The notes beneath the pieces are model-generated. The model was not told the origin of the DNA, did not search any database, and saw only the letters and a list, made by a program, of their open reading frames with translations. Both the position numbers and the translations under genes were made by a program. This document shows, piece after piece, positions 49,801 to 60,310 of a stretch of 64,000 bases of DNA. The stretch comes from Neurospora intermedia (lineage: Eukaryota; Ascomycota; Sordariomycetes; Sordariales; Sordariaceae), in contig BTPP01000008.1 of NCBI GenBank assembly GCA_037102815.1, positions 1,240,001 through 1,304,000 on the forward strand. Direction: 5' to 3'. Each line of letters begins with the position of its first letter. Position 1 is the stretch's first letter.

Positions 49801-50269
49801 TCAACAACGAGATCTCCAAAGAATTTTTGATGCGCTGACTCTGGATCTATATGCGGGGGCCTCTTATTGGCACCCCCCTCCCTACGGAACTAACTCTGAT
49901 AAGTAACCCTCACCGCTTACCCTAAATACCGACCTTGGGGATCTGGGAGCGACTTGGACGGCTTGCTTCAATACCGTCGCCGCGGGTGATTACACAGTCC
50001 CCCTGGTCCGCTTATTAACCCGAAGACAAGTCGGTGTCACCTGATTTGTCATTACTGCGGTATGGTTCAGGCTTCGAGCGCTTCCCTAGTGACACTGTGA
50101 TCTCTTCTCCTCCTTCCTCCATCCCAGTTCATTGTTGTCGGGCAGCTGGAGGAATTGTTGCCCCTGGAGACAGATCCTGGCAGGTTCGATTTGGAGAGCG
50201 AGATGTCGCTTGGTGACGACCTGAGCGTCATAAAGGAGCACATTGTGTCGTAGAACCAACTACATGTGT

Positions 50270-52150
50270 AGAGGTAAGTACTAGGAGAACAACTACGTAC
50301 ATACTAGGTATGTAGGTACACTATAGAATGACTACACAGTTAGCATAGGCATAATCTGTCTATATACTGAACTAGACGACTAACTGCTTCTAACTCTGTA
50401 TATCGTCTCAAACAGCTTACATAAATGCAACAAGTTGATCTGAAAATATTGAACGCAACGTAATTTGCTTCGAAATTTGTTCCTATAGCCAAGTACCTAG
50501 ACTCCGTCAAATTTCTGGACCTTTCGCATCAGACTTGCGCGCCATCGTCTCACGGAAACCGCATGTTGTAATATCAGCCCCAAGCAGTGGCTTGTCGGGT
50601 TGGAAAAGACATGAATGGAATTACTATTACCATACACAAGTACAACTAATAATATACCAAGACATAAGAAAGTTCAGCTCACACCCACGGCCTTCGATGT
50701 GGTAAGGAGAGACATTATATGTCTATAGATTGCAAGCTCATGAAACTGTATGATTGCCACCTGGCTATGTAGTGCTCACATCCTACATATTTAAATGAAG
50801 TATCCATGATCGAAGCAATGGACGTCATGACTGACACCGGTTCCTTTACTCAGAAATGAAGTGTAGAACAACGATCAAATGGTAGTTGTCAATTACTAGA
50901 TGCCGCTTCAATATATCCGGGACATGAGGCAGAGAAACACGGCCTAGCTCATACGGCTGGGTGCTCCATTACGGCTCATTAGAAATGGAACTCTTAGAAT
51001 GGAAGTGAGGACTGCTCAGGGGTTTCATCAGCAACTATGTATGATATGTTGGCTATGAATTGCAAATTCGAGGAAAAATATGATCCAAACACCAGCTGGA
51101 TCATGACAGTGTGAGTACCTCTATATAGGTGGTTTATGAGCGATTTGTATTTCCTTTATAATACAACCAGTGTGCACTGCAGCCGAGTCCGCCGAACTTG
51201 TAAAAGATCATAGGACGATGTTGGTTTGCTAACATATATCGAAAGTGCACAGTACATAGATATACCTCTAAGCAATATCGTCCTGTGGCGTCGCTCGACC
51301 GAGATAGTATATCACTACAGGAAATACTCAAGGAAAGACTGGAAAGACACGAATTGTATCCATCTTCTGTAGAGTGGAGGTTGGAAGCTACCTCATATGG
51401 ACAAGAAGGAGTCGGAGGATATGTACCTCTAGGTAGGTACCTATACTAACACGAAGGATAAAGAGCAAGCGGGAAAGAGCGAGCAGCCAAAGCCTCGGTT
51501 GTCCCTGCCTCCCGATCCCTAGACAAGTACAGGCAGGATGTAAACGAATTCACAAAGTGATCTGGAACGGAATAAAGTGTTACTGGTGGTGAAAAGTGAA
51601 AGATTCGTATGGATTAGCAAACTAAATCTAAATCAGTTGTCTATCGCCCATAGAAGTTGACAAACACTAAATACAAAAGTTTTGCCAAATAAACTCAACG
51701 GAGAGTGAACTAAGATATAATACGGGACTAGTGTAAGTACATTGAGTTTAGTATAAGAGTGATGTGTTTGTCGAATGATAAGAGAGGTGAAGTGAGAGGT
51801 GAAGAGAGAGGTGAAGGCGAGTTGGAAAGGCAGGTGAAGCAGAGGTGAGACGAGAAGGAAAAAAATTGTCAATCTGTCAACGATCTGTTACAATCTCTAG
51901 CCAAATAGTTTCATGAAGGAATCGAAAATTGTCAACGTTGAAGTCCAAGAACGAACATCGATGAACTCCTTCATTATATATAGATCCCTTTTTGTACTCA
52001 TCTGCTCGTCTGACCTAGCTTTACAGGTGCATTTGTAACAACCTAGCTACTTTCTGACCTAAGAACAACAATCCACCATTCTCTAACAACATAGATTGCC
52101 ATCATCTTGGATGTCCTAACCAAAACGACGAATGATGACATTGGCACAGA
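50270..52150. other. A+T-rich segment upstream of the SF3B1 3' end
   Basis: By eye this 1.9 kb is richer in A, T and TpA steps than adjacent DNA and lacks even moderate open frames. It could be a lightly RIP-mutated relic or simply A+T-rich spacer. No terminal repeats or target duplications were recognised. Confidence 0.35.
51782..51818. repeat. 12-bp tandem repeat (gagaggtgaagN)
   Basis: Three near-identical copies of gagaggtgaag plus one variable base, with decayed partial copies continuing to about 51850. Confidence 0.8.
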
Positions 52151-52380
52151 CCGCATTTTACAGTGTATATCGCACATAAAACCATAGTGACATCACTTGA
52201 TCCTTCTTTTGTTGTGCGCGTGTGTTTATGTGTGTAAAGCCTTCAATGGCGCATAGCGCGCCCAAACCCCAAGACGCTTCGATAAAAAGTTGCGTTGTTC
52301 ACCCTCGTCGTCATAACGAAGCTGAACCATATAAACAAGAAACCTGTTTGCTCCTGCTAGACTAACCTGCTTCCCATCGC

Positions 52381-55300
52381 CTAAAGCACAATCGCCAACT
52401 CCGTCCTGTCGATGCCCTCCTCGATGAGGTTGGGATAATACGGCACCATAGCGTCCGCGCACTGGACATATGCATCGTTGTACAGACGCCAATATGGTGT
52501 CCGTACCTTTCTCGCCGGGTGGAAAAGACCGGCCCAGACGTAGTTGAGGACCAGTCCCGGACCAACAGCCATCCTGATGGCCTCGATAGCCTCGACGATG
52601 CGGTCGATAACGTGGGGGCTGGTCTCGAAAAGGTTGGGATACAGCAAGTTGAGCAAGTGAACCATGGCATCCTCGCAACCGAGACCAACAACGCCAAGGG
52701 CAATGTGCTTGACAACACTAGCGGCTGTTTGTCTGTGCACCTGGTCACGGTCAATGAGGGCGTCCTCCAGGAGTGGCGTGACGGCGTAGACATAGTCCTT
52801 GGCCATCTCGCCGATGTACTCGAAGAGAAAGGAGAGCGACTTGAGCACGCCGTTCTGAACGTTGAGCTCGGGGACGCGGTACTCGTTCATGAGCGCAGGC
52901 AACACAGTGAAGGGCGCGCATGTCTCGGCAACGATACCGATGGCGACGGCCGTGTTGACACGGGACTGACGCTCCTGAACGCGGAGGTTGTTCAGAAGGG
53001 TTGCAAGGACATCCTGAGGACCAATGGCCTTGGCAATGAAACCGAAAGTGTTGTTGGCAGCACGTCTGATGCCCTTCTTGTGAGCCTTGAGCATGTCGAG
53101 AAGCTCGAAGCAGATTCGCATCCATTCGCGGGCGTTGACACTCTCTGGACCGCGATCGGCAATACGACCTACGAGATCAATTGTGTTCTCTTGTACCTTC
53201 TCGTGTCGGTTACGAAGAATAGGAGTCAGGCGAGGCAGAAGATCCTTGATAGGGGGCTGCATCTGGCTGATGCCCACGACAGTAACAATGGAGCGGAGAG
53301 CACCAAGAATGGAGCCAAGGACTTCGGGATACTCCTCACCAAGATACTCGTAAAGAACAATACCAAGCTTACCCATGAGGGCATCCTCACCGCATTGCTT
53401 CATGACCATGGCAATGCGGGAAATCAAATCGGCTGCTTGTTGTCGTACAGTAGCTGACTTGTTGTTGAGACGCCAAAGAATGGTGCTGACAATCTGAGGA
53501 AGGTAAGGCTTGCATCGGGTGCCTAATGCGTTAACCACCGAACCGAAGCCGTTGAGCATAACGATATCCTCCACGCTCTGTTCCTGGAACGCATGAAGAA
53601 TGCCATCGATAAGGCGTTCTTCCAGACGCTCGCCAATATCGGCAGCACCAAGAGAGGCCACAATCTTTTCAACCGTCTCCACCGTCATCTTACGATAGGC
53701 TTCGCTCTCGTCCTTCAGGTTGGCTACAATCCTTTCCAGAATCTCGCTGACACCAACCTTTTGGCCAATGTCGACGGTGGTCTCAACGACCTGTCGGTAG
53801 TTGCGCTTGTCCAGAGCCATACGCCGTACCCAGAAGCTCTTGAAGAACTCGTCCAGCACATGCTCCTTCAGATACCCAGCCGTTACTCCATCGGTGGCGG
53901 CGCACTGTGAAATCACCTTTAGTACAACCTTTTTCATCTCTTCATCGGGAGAGGCGAACTCTCGTAGCAGAATCTCCATAATCTGACTGGTGTAATAGTT
54001 GGCATAGTCTTCATCCATAAGCGGAATAATATAACCGACAGCCTTGAGGAAACCCGCTAGACCCTTGCCTCGCTGCTTTCGGGCACCGGTCCAAAGGGGG
54101 TTGAGAATATCATCGAAGCTCTCGATACCGTAGGGGTTAGATGCCTCGGCAAGAGCTGCGATGGCCAAACTGGTCACTGTGCGGACCTTGGTCTGCTCAT
54201 CGTTCAGGTTGGGTCCGATACAGTCAACCAGCTGCTTGAGATGGGGCAAGACTGCGCAGCCCATCAAGATGGGAATCTGCTGGACAATCTTGACACCTGT
54301 GTGACGAGCCTGCCACGACTTTTTGCTTCGGCACACAGCTCGCAAGAAGGGAAGCAGAGCTGGGATACCCAGAGCCGAGGCGACCACGGCAAAGGCTCTG
54401 GCAGTAGTGTTTCTGACATATTCATCGACGTGATCAATATCTGGACGCATGACACTGATCATTGTGGCAAGACCAGCAGCCTTGCTGAGGTTCGAAATGA
54501 TTTCCCGACCCTCAACACGGGCATAGTAGTCCTGATCGATAAGAAGGGGTTCGATAACGACGAGAATCTTGTGAACGTATGGTCGAACCATGTCATCGAG
54601 CTTGTACAATATACGATCAATAACCTTGACGAGCAGATGGCGTTCCTGATCCTCCAACGTTTTCTCCATGAGCAGAGGAAGAATTTGGTTGAAAAGGGGG
54701 CCGGCGCCAAAGTTGCGAGCATTATCTGTCAATTGTCTGAGCGCAGTCTTTCTCATGGGAGGAGTACCGTTCTTGACCTTCAGCAAGAGCCTCATGATCT
54801 TCCTCTCCTTGAGCTCTTCGACACTCAAACTTTCCTCATCTGCTCCGTCGGTGAGCTTGCCGAAGTATGCCATATCTTCGGGCTTGAAGAACTGCAGGTC
54901 TCCCACACCGGGAATCTCCTTTGGCACCTGCTGGCCTGTCATCCGTCCGCTGTCGGGGTCCTGCATCATGAAGCCCGTTGTTGGGGCCGGAGCCTGCATC
55001 AGCTTGTGTGCCGGTGCTCGCACGGGGGCATACCCTGGTGGCGGATCAAGAATCTTGTAACCTTGTTCGGGGCCTGGAAGCATCGCGTCCAGCTCTTCGT
55101 CGCTGAGTGGTGCGTAGCGACCGGCCGCATCGGCGCCGAAAGCTGGGGGCACGACGGCGGTCTGGGTAGGGTGCATCGGGGTAGCCAGGCCGACATTACC
55201 AACAGGAGTGGCAGAAGGCGCCTGGTCCCAGCGGGATCGCTTCTTGGGCTCCGCCCCTGGCGCCCCTGGAGCGGGAACAGATGGTGCTTGATCCCACCTA

Positions 55301-56028
55301 GACCTCTTCTTGGGCTCTGGTGCCGGGGTGGCATCATCTGTAGAGGCGACATCCCATCTCTTCTTGCGCTTCCGACCAGCCGCAGCTTCAGTAGAGCCAG
55401 CCTCCTCGTTCTCCTTGTTACCGGAATCCTGAAGGGTAGGCTGGTGCTCCTCGACCGGACCGCCCTCCTTCATCTTCTGTTCAATGGCGCGCCGTATGCG
55501 CTCTTCCTCTCGCTCAAGCTCGCGGCGTTCCATGATTTCCCGGTAGCTTTCGCCTTCCTCAGTAGCACCTGCTTGTCGGTTGGCAGCAAATGGGTCGGCT
55601 CGTGTAGGGGTCAGAACGCGGTCAAATCGGCGCTTCTGGTAGTCGGTCTCCCTGTCGGTGATGCGGTTGCTCTTTTCGCCCCGGCCAGCCAGGGGATCAT
55701 CCTCCTCGACGCCATCGCCGCGTGCAAACTCATCGATCTGAGCTCGGGTGGCGGTGTACTGTCCTACTAGGCGGCGGCCGGAGTCGGCATCTTCCATCTC
55801 TTCGTCGTCGCCATCGGCAGCAGGCAGGGTGGTGTGGTAGCCCGCAAACTTGTCGCCGCTGTTGCGTTCATACAGATCGGTGTCCCAGATTTCGCCCAGC
55901 TTGGCTTTGGTGCTGTTGTCGGATCGTTGGTTGGCAGGATCAAAGCTGCGCGAACCGCTCTTGGCGGCAGCAGCAGCATTGCGCTCCTGCTGGAGCTTCT
56001 TGATCTGCTCAAAATCCGAGTCCGACAT
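52381..56028 (-). CDS. sf3b1: Splicing factor 3B subunit 1 (SF3B1 / Hsh155 / Prp10)
   Basis: Core U2 snRNP protein that clamps the branch-site helix during prespliceosome assembly. Single exon of 1215 residues from the ATG at 56028; human SF3B1 is 1304. The N-terminal region is disordered and charged, with three U2AF-ligand-type motifs: KRKKRWD (W225), [10 protein letters not shown] (W245) and the same again (W267). A HEAT-repeat superhelix fills the protein from about residue 420 onward. The segment [20 protein letters not shown] matches the human hotspot region, with the lysine equivalent to K700 kept. The C-terminus [16 protein letters not shown] is typical. No frame break is seen. The gene is divergent from the UBE3D-like gene, 587 bp apart. 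Confidence 0.97.
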   Translation of the reverse strand: MSDSDFEQIKKLQQERNAAAAAKSGSRSFDPANQRSDNSTKAKLGEIWDTDLYERNSGDKFAGYHTTLPAADGDDEEMEDADSGRRLVGQYTATRAQIDEFARGDGVEEDDPLAGRGEKSNRITDRETDYQKRRFDRVLTPTRADPFAANRQAGATEEGESYREIMERRELEREEERIRRAIEQKMKEGGPVEEHQPTLQDSGNKENEEAGSTEAAAGRKRKKRWDVASTDDATPAPEPKKRSRWDQAPSVPAPGAPGAEPKKRSRWDQAPSATPVGNVGLATPMHPTQTAVVPPAFGADAAGRYAPLSDEELDAMLPGPEQGYKILDPPPGYAPVRAPAHKLMQAPAPTTGFMMQDPDSGRMTGQQVPKEIPGVGDLQFFKPEDMAYFGKLTDGADEESLSVEELKERKIMRLLLKVKNGTPPMRKTALRQLTDNARNFGAGPLFNQILPLLMEKTLEDQERHLLVKVIDRILYKLDDMVRPYVHKILVVIEPLLIDQDYYARVEGREIISNLSKAAGLATMISVMRPDIDHVDEYVRNTTARAFAVVASALGIPALLPFLRAVCRSKKSWQARHTGVKIVQQIPILMGCAVLPHLKQLVDCIGPNLNDEQTKVRTVTSLAIAALAEASNPYGIESFDDILNPLWTGARKQRGKGLAGFLKAVGYIIPLMDEDYANYYTSQIMEILLREFASPDEEMKKVVLKVISQCAATDGVTAGYLKEHVLDEFFKSFWVRRMALDKRNYRQVVETTVDIGQKVGVSEILERIVANLKDESEAYRKMTVETVEKIVASLGAADIGERLEERLIDGILHAFQEQSVEDIVMLNGFGSVVNALGTRCKPYLPQIVSTILWRLNNKSATVRQQAADLISRIAMVMKQCGEDALMGKLGIVLYEYLGEEYPEVLGSILGALRSIVTVVGISQMQPPIKDLLPRLTPILRNRHEKVQENTIDLVGRIADRGPESVNAREWMRICFELLDMLKAHKKGIRRAANNTFGFIAKAIGPQDVLATLLNNLRVQERQSRVNTAVAIGIVAETCAPFTVLPALMNEYRVPELNVQNGVLKSLSFLFEYIGEMAKDYVYAVTPLLEDALIDRDQVHRQTAASVVKHIALGVVGLGCEDAMVHLLNLLYPNLFETSPHVIDRIVEAIEAIRMAVGPGLVLNYVWAGLFHPARKVRTPYWRLYNDAYVQCADAMVPYYPNLIEEGIDRTELAIVL

Positions 56029-56615
56029 GGTGCTGGCCGTATCCTCCTCGTGTCATGTCAGGTCGGGGTCGTCGCAAGAATGTCCAGCGCGCCGCGAGGG
56101 TGAATGATGGTATGTGGCCGGGAGGAAACGGGACGTGATGATGTGGCGCTGCCCGTGGGTGATTGGGTGGAATCGGGTATGGTAACTGACGGGGCAGCTA
56201 GATTGACGGTAACAGTTTGACACTTTGTCGTGGTATAACTGAAGCTATCAGGAAAGGAAATAGACGGTGGAGGCAGAAGGATGCAGGTCACGGCTGAAGA
56301 CGGGCGCAGTGGATGCGGTACGGTGCACACGCCTTCCCTGAAATTTTGGCCAGCGACTGGTGACGGGACGTGACTGTGAGAGCTGACACGGGCTTGGCAA
56401 GGCTGCACCTGAAGTTTCCACTCCAAGTGGCGCTCCAGGTGCATTAGGTAAGCAGTCCAGACCTCGACGCTTTCGATCGCTGTGGGGAGCAGGGGAGCTT
56501 CTATCCATTTCCACCTACTTAGCTCATGTGGGGAGGCAGCACTTTCACTTTCCACACCCTCAACTTCCATCCATTTCACGTCTCGCAACCTCGCTTCATC
56601 TTCGTTTCGACCAGC
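56029..56615. promoter_or_regulatory. Divergent promoter region, SF3B1 / UBE3D-like
   Basis: These 587 bp separate two outward-facing start codons and so contain both promoters (inference). No separate gene or clear TATA element was recognised. Confidence 0.55.
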
Positions 56616-58283
56616 ATGGCATCCCAACCTACAACGCCGCTACTGTATGCAGAGTTGCTCTCAAATATTCGCCAGATATCGCTGGCCATCTCATTGGGCT
56701 CTGCAAGCGATGCGTCAACACGAGTAGTGGTGGCAGCGGATGGGGAGAACGTCGAGCTCACACACCATGGACAGTCACTTACACTACATCTACCCGCAAA
56801 GGTAGCCATTGGCGGCACCATTCTGCCAATACAAAGGCCCGGGGCCTCTGCACTCTCCTGGAGGTTACCGTTGGGTCAAGCAACATACACGGATGCATCA
56901 TCGGCCGAGTCGTCCACTTGGACAGCCACCGATTTGAAGGCCGGGTCCGAAGTTGTTTGTAGACGATGCCAGGCCGTTGTTGTCAAGCGAGATGTTGTCA
57001 AGGTGTGGAAAGACCTCCCGAGTGAGAACTGGGCTGAGATGATGGAGTTTTGGCACTGTCACAAACCTGGTGACCACGATCATGACCATCACCACCACCA
57101 CAACAACAACAACAAGCCAAACGGCGTTGATGCCAACGGGCAAAGCGCTAGAGCAGATGACATGAGTCTTGCAGCTCGAGGATATGGCGCTAGCTCGGCC
57201 ATTTCGGCGCAGCAAGGTGTTGGGTTTGTTGATTTGACAACGCTGTTATTCGTCGAGCAGGACTGTTCCAACATCACGGTAAGTACATATGTAGCATGCT
57301 CATGACTTGGTCAATCTTCACCGTCTCAAATGCATCCTTTTGAATCCTAGCAGCCGGGGCATCAAGAAGGTAGCCAGGTCGGCTTCGGCCCCTCAATGGC
57401 ATGGATACCGATACAAATGCCCAAAATCAAGCAGACTCTGTCCCCTGCTTATGCGGGGCACTGAGTGGTTGACGAACCTGACTTTTGTGATGGGGCGCTT
57501 CCAGTCGGTGGATGACAGGCTGAACCCTCCGCATTTCGCCAGATCATTGCCAAGTCCTAAATGCTCTGGGATTAACTGGAGGAACATCCTTTCTCAACTC
57601 TTCACACCAGTAAACCTCTCCCCTCGTCAGTTAGTGCTGACCATGTTTCCGCTCTTTAGTATTCACTCTCTACCCCTGAGCATGGATCACCAGATAGGCA
57701 AGTTGTTGCTTCAGAAGAAAGCAGCAACCAGCTTCGGAGCCTCAACGTGTTTTGCTCTTCCTGTCAATCCCAGCTCGGTTTTTACAATTTCCGGACAGCC
57801 GCAGTCACACTCCTAAAGTGGCAGATTTCCTGCGATTCTGTGTCCAACCTCAGCCCAGGACTTGAAGAGTGTCTTGCCGCGACCCTGATTTCCACCACAG
57901 CGCGATCAGGATCCTCCAAGTCGCTGTTGCTTCCCATCACAGAGACCATAGCAACCACAGAGGAAGAAGGGGTAGGGAAGGACCAAGTTGTCCACATATG
58001 GGTACTTAACAGTGGTATCGTGTTTACATCATCTGCCATGGAGGCCACGGTTACGAGGTCAGGAGCTGAAAGTGGTATTCCGGCTATGAAACTGCTTTAT
58101 CGGTTGGTTCCCCGAGAGGAGGCTGACCGCATGCTGGATTCACTTACTGGCGATGCTCAGGAGGTGAACCTTCCGATAGAGGCCATCAAGGAGGTTGTGG
58201 AACGTCTAGACAGGAGTAACTGTCTGCTGCCTACCACTGAACGGGTATTCAAAGCGTGGAAGGTGGGTTTGCTGAGGCGATGA
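56616..58283 (+). CDS. HECT-like E2-binding protein (UBE3D type)
   Basis: Resembles the HECT_2 / ubiquitin-conjugating-enzyme E2C-binding family (human UBE3D, 389 residues). The best model joins exon 56616-57278 to exon 57660-58283, both phase 0, giving 428 residues. Family signs are the zinc-type CRRC near residue 115, LPSENWAEMMEFWHCHK, FVDLTTLLF, VFCSSCQSQLGFYNF and LLKWQISC, then the C-terminal helices (LDRSNCLLPTTERVFKAWKV). A His/Asp/Asn insert (DHDHDHHHHHNNNNK, about residues 152-167) follows the CHK motif. The intervening intron would be 381 nt, long for this genome, so an extra small exon cannot be excluded. The acceptor TTTAG is preceded by a CTGAC branch site. The start is the ATG with favourable context (ccagcATGG). 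Confidence 0.75.
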
Positions 58284-58355
58284 ATCCGATGGGAATATGT
58301 GCTCAAGTTGGTATATATTGGTAACAAAGCAGCCCCATCGGCGTTATTCTCGACC

Positions 58356-59780
58356 TCAAACTTGACTCTTTATCCTTTTACTGGACCGTAACGTCCGGGT
58401 TGTTGTCGTCTGGACGGTGGCGTCCGGTTCAGCTTTTGGTATCACTTCCGCAGCAACCGTTTTACGTTTCCTGGACATGGCCACTGACGTTGTGGCGGCC
58501 ATCTCTTCGCTTTCTTCGATTTTGACCACCACGCCTTTATTTTTCCCGGGTTTGGGCACAGCCTTAGCAGTCGTAACCATCTCTTCCTGGCTTTCCTCTT
58601 CGACTTTCACCACTCCCTTCTTCGCTACCCCTGCTGCTTGTTCGGAAAACGACTTGAGATTCGCAGTAAAGAGGACACTCTGTGCCCAACCAGCCTGAGG
58701 ACCCCAGATCTTCCGGAAATGGTCGCCTACGGCCTCATACATGGTCTTGTTGAGCGTCTTGGTCTTGGCAGACCCTTTCCCACCAAAATTGTAGTCTCTT
58801 TGCGCGATCTGCCAAACGTGCGTGTCGATGGGAACAGATTCGCCCCACCCGAGACCCATTAGGCACACACAATCCGACACCTTGGGGCCAACGCCCGGCA
58901 GAGTCAACAGAGCTTCATGGGCCTTCTGGTAGGTCGGTGGATTGTCCAGGTCAGCCTTGGATTCATCAGGCTGCTTCTCTTCTGCCCCTTCTTCCTTCTT
59001 CACTGAAATATCCTCCTCAGCCGCTCCCAACGCAGGAACACCCGGATTCCTCAACCTCAGCAACCACCTCTCCCCATAAACCTGCGCCACACACCCCGCC
59101 GTCTCAGCAATGTACTTGGCCCTATACCCAAAGCCCAGCTCCCTCAGATGGGCCTCGACCCCTTCCCCCGCCAACGCCTCCGGCCCGGGGAAATCATGAA
59201 ACGCTTCTCCCTCCACGGTGGCCACATAAGGACCGTAGTGCGTACACAGCTTCAGCACCATCTGGCTGATGCGCGAAATGTTGTTGTTGCTGCTGCAGAT
59301 GAAGGAGATCAGCGTCTCCCATGCATCCTGGTTAAGGATGCGGATCCCCGTAAAGGCGGGCGCACGCCGGGCGAAGTTGGCATCTGAAAGGGACCATTGG
59401 GCGTAGAGGGCAGTGAGGGAGTGAGAGAGGGCAAAGTAGTTGTGGAGGAGGACGGACGTGTCGTCTTCGAAGTCTTGGGGGTGTTTATTTTTGGGAATTG
59501 CTGTACTGGTAGGCCATGTCACTTTGTAGTGAAGATGGGTGGGATCTTGTTTTAGGGAGATGAGACGGCCTTTGAGGACGCAGTGCCTGGAAAACTGTTA
59601 GGACTTGATACTTTGAACATGGAAGAAAGAAAAACAGTAAGATAATGGTGTGTATTCGGACCATTGTTCATTTATCTTGCGCCATCTAAAGGACTGGCCG
59701 CATCGGAGTGTGGTTTCGATGCAGAGCTCTGTGAGACTGACAGGCAGTTTGCGCCATTCTGTCACCTTCTGGGATGCCAT
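58356..59780 (-). CDS. ogg1: 8-oxoguanine DNA glycosylase/AP lyase Ogg1
   Basis: Removes 8-oxoguanine opposite cytosine in base-excision repair. Exons are 59780-59662 and 59586-58356 (1350 nt, 449 residues). The N-terminus MASQKVTEWRKLPVSLTELC continues to TLRCGQSFRW. The helix-hairpin-helix LLTLPGVGPKVSDCVCLMGL carries the catalytic Lys275, and PIDTHVWQIAQRDY the Asp294. The 19-residue spacing equals that of human K249/D268. SSNNNISRI and GFGYRAKYI are also conserved. The intron donor is GTCCGA, unusual, but it restores NEQWHCVLKGRLISL and has a CTAAC branch site. An acidic insert (about 227-257) precedes the hairpin. An 88-residue Lys/Glu-rich tail holds two related segments with VKVEE and VKIEE. 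The stop codon is 72 bp from the convergent UBE3D-like stop. Confidence 0.93.
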
Positions 59781-60310
59781 ATCGTATTTATTAAACACTC
59801 TTGCACTTTGCGGATAAAACAAAAAGGATATAAGGGTCTTCTATCGAGGTTTAATTTGAAATTTTGTCACCATTCCGGGGCCTTGATTATTATGCAGATG
59901 GATTGGTTACTCTTGTTTCTCATGACCCAAAATCCCAACCCGGATTTGATAGGGACAATGCACTATAAATGCCCTGCGGTGGTGGTCATCTGCTGGAACT
60001 AAGGTACAGGGGCAACAATTCCTCTTCAGTTGTTGCCACGCCAGGACAGGGCGTCAAACTCCGTGTGGATGGGTCAGTGGAGCCGAATCGCACGGAAACA
60101 TAGCGCGCTAAGCCGAAAGAGGAGCAAGCGCCCTCTGCAGTAACAACGGCTGCTGGAAAAGTTGCAGCCTCGCGATCGACGAGACTCGCAATTGGAAGCT
60201 CAAGCAAAGCCACTTTCCTTTTCATCAAACACCCTCAGAACATTTTCCTGCTTCTTTGGTGCAACCATCTCGTATCACCTCTCTTATACTTAACGAGATT
60301 TGTGTTGACC
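59781..60310. promoter_or_regulatory. Divergent promoter region, ogg1 / U2AF65
   Basis: These 530 bp separate two outward-facing genes, a DNA-repair enzyme and a splicing factor. No further gene or defined motif was recognised. Confidence 0.55.

Larger units (their letters stand above)
42507..52380. other. Gene-poor interval downstream of the FlbC-like gene
   Basis: These 9.9 kb hold no gene I can support. The first 1 kb probably contains the FlbC-like 3' UTR. Frames up to 207 codons (minus 47007-47630) appear but overlap other frames and show no domain. Simple repeats are at 43843-43862, about 45107-45145, 46802-46821, about 48283-48309 and 51782-51818. From about 50270 to 52150 the DNA is visibly more A+T-rich than its surroundings. 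Confidence 0.5.

Noticed and set aside
52519-53457. 312-codon ORF antisense to SF3B1
   Set aside because: Same reason: a shadow of the SF3B1 HEAT repeats, with no family features.
54241-55770. 509-codon ORF antisense to SF3B1 (plus strand)
   Set aside because: It lies entirely opposite a highly conserved CDS with strong codon bias, which often opens an antisense frame. No domain was recognised.
57307-57816. 169-codon ORF spanning the UBE3D-like intron and the start of its last exon
   Set aside because: It uses a different frame from the conserved VFCSSCQSQLGFYNF segment and has no similarity I recognise. It remains only as a reason to check the intron.
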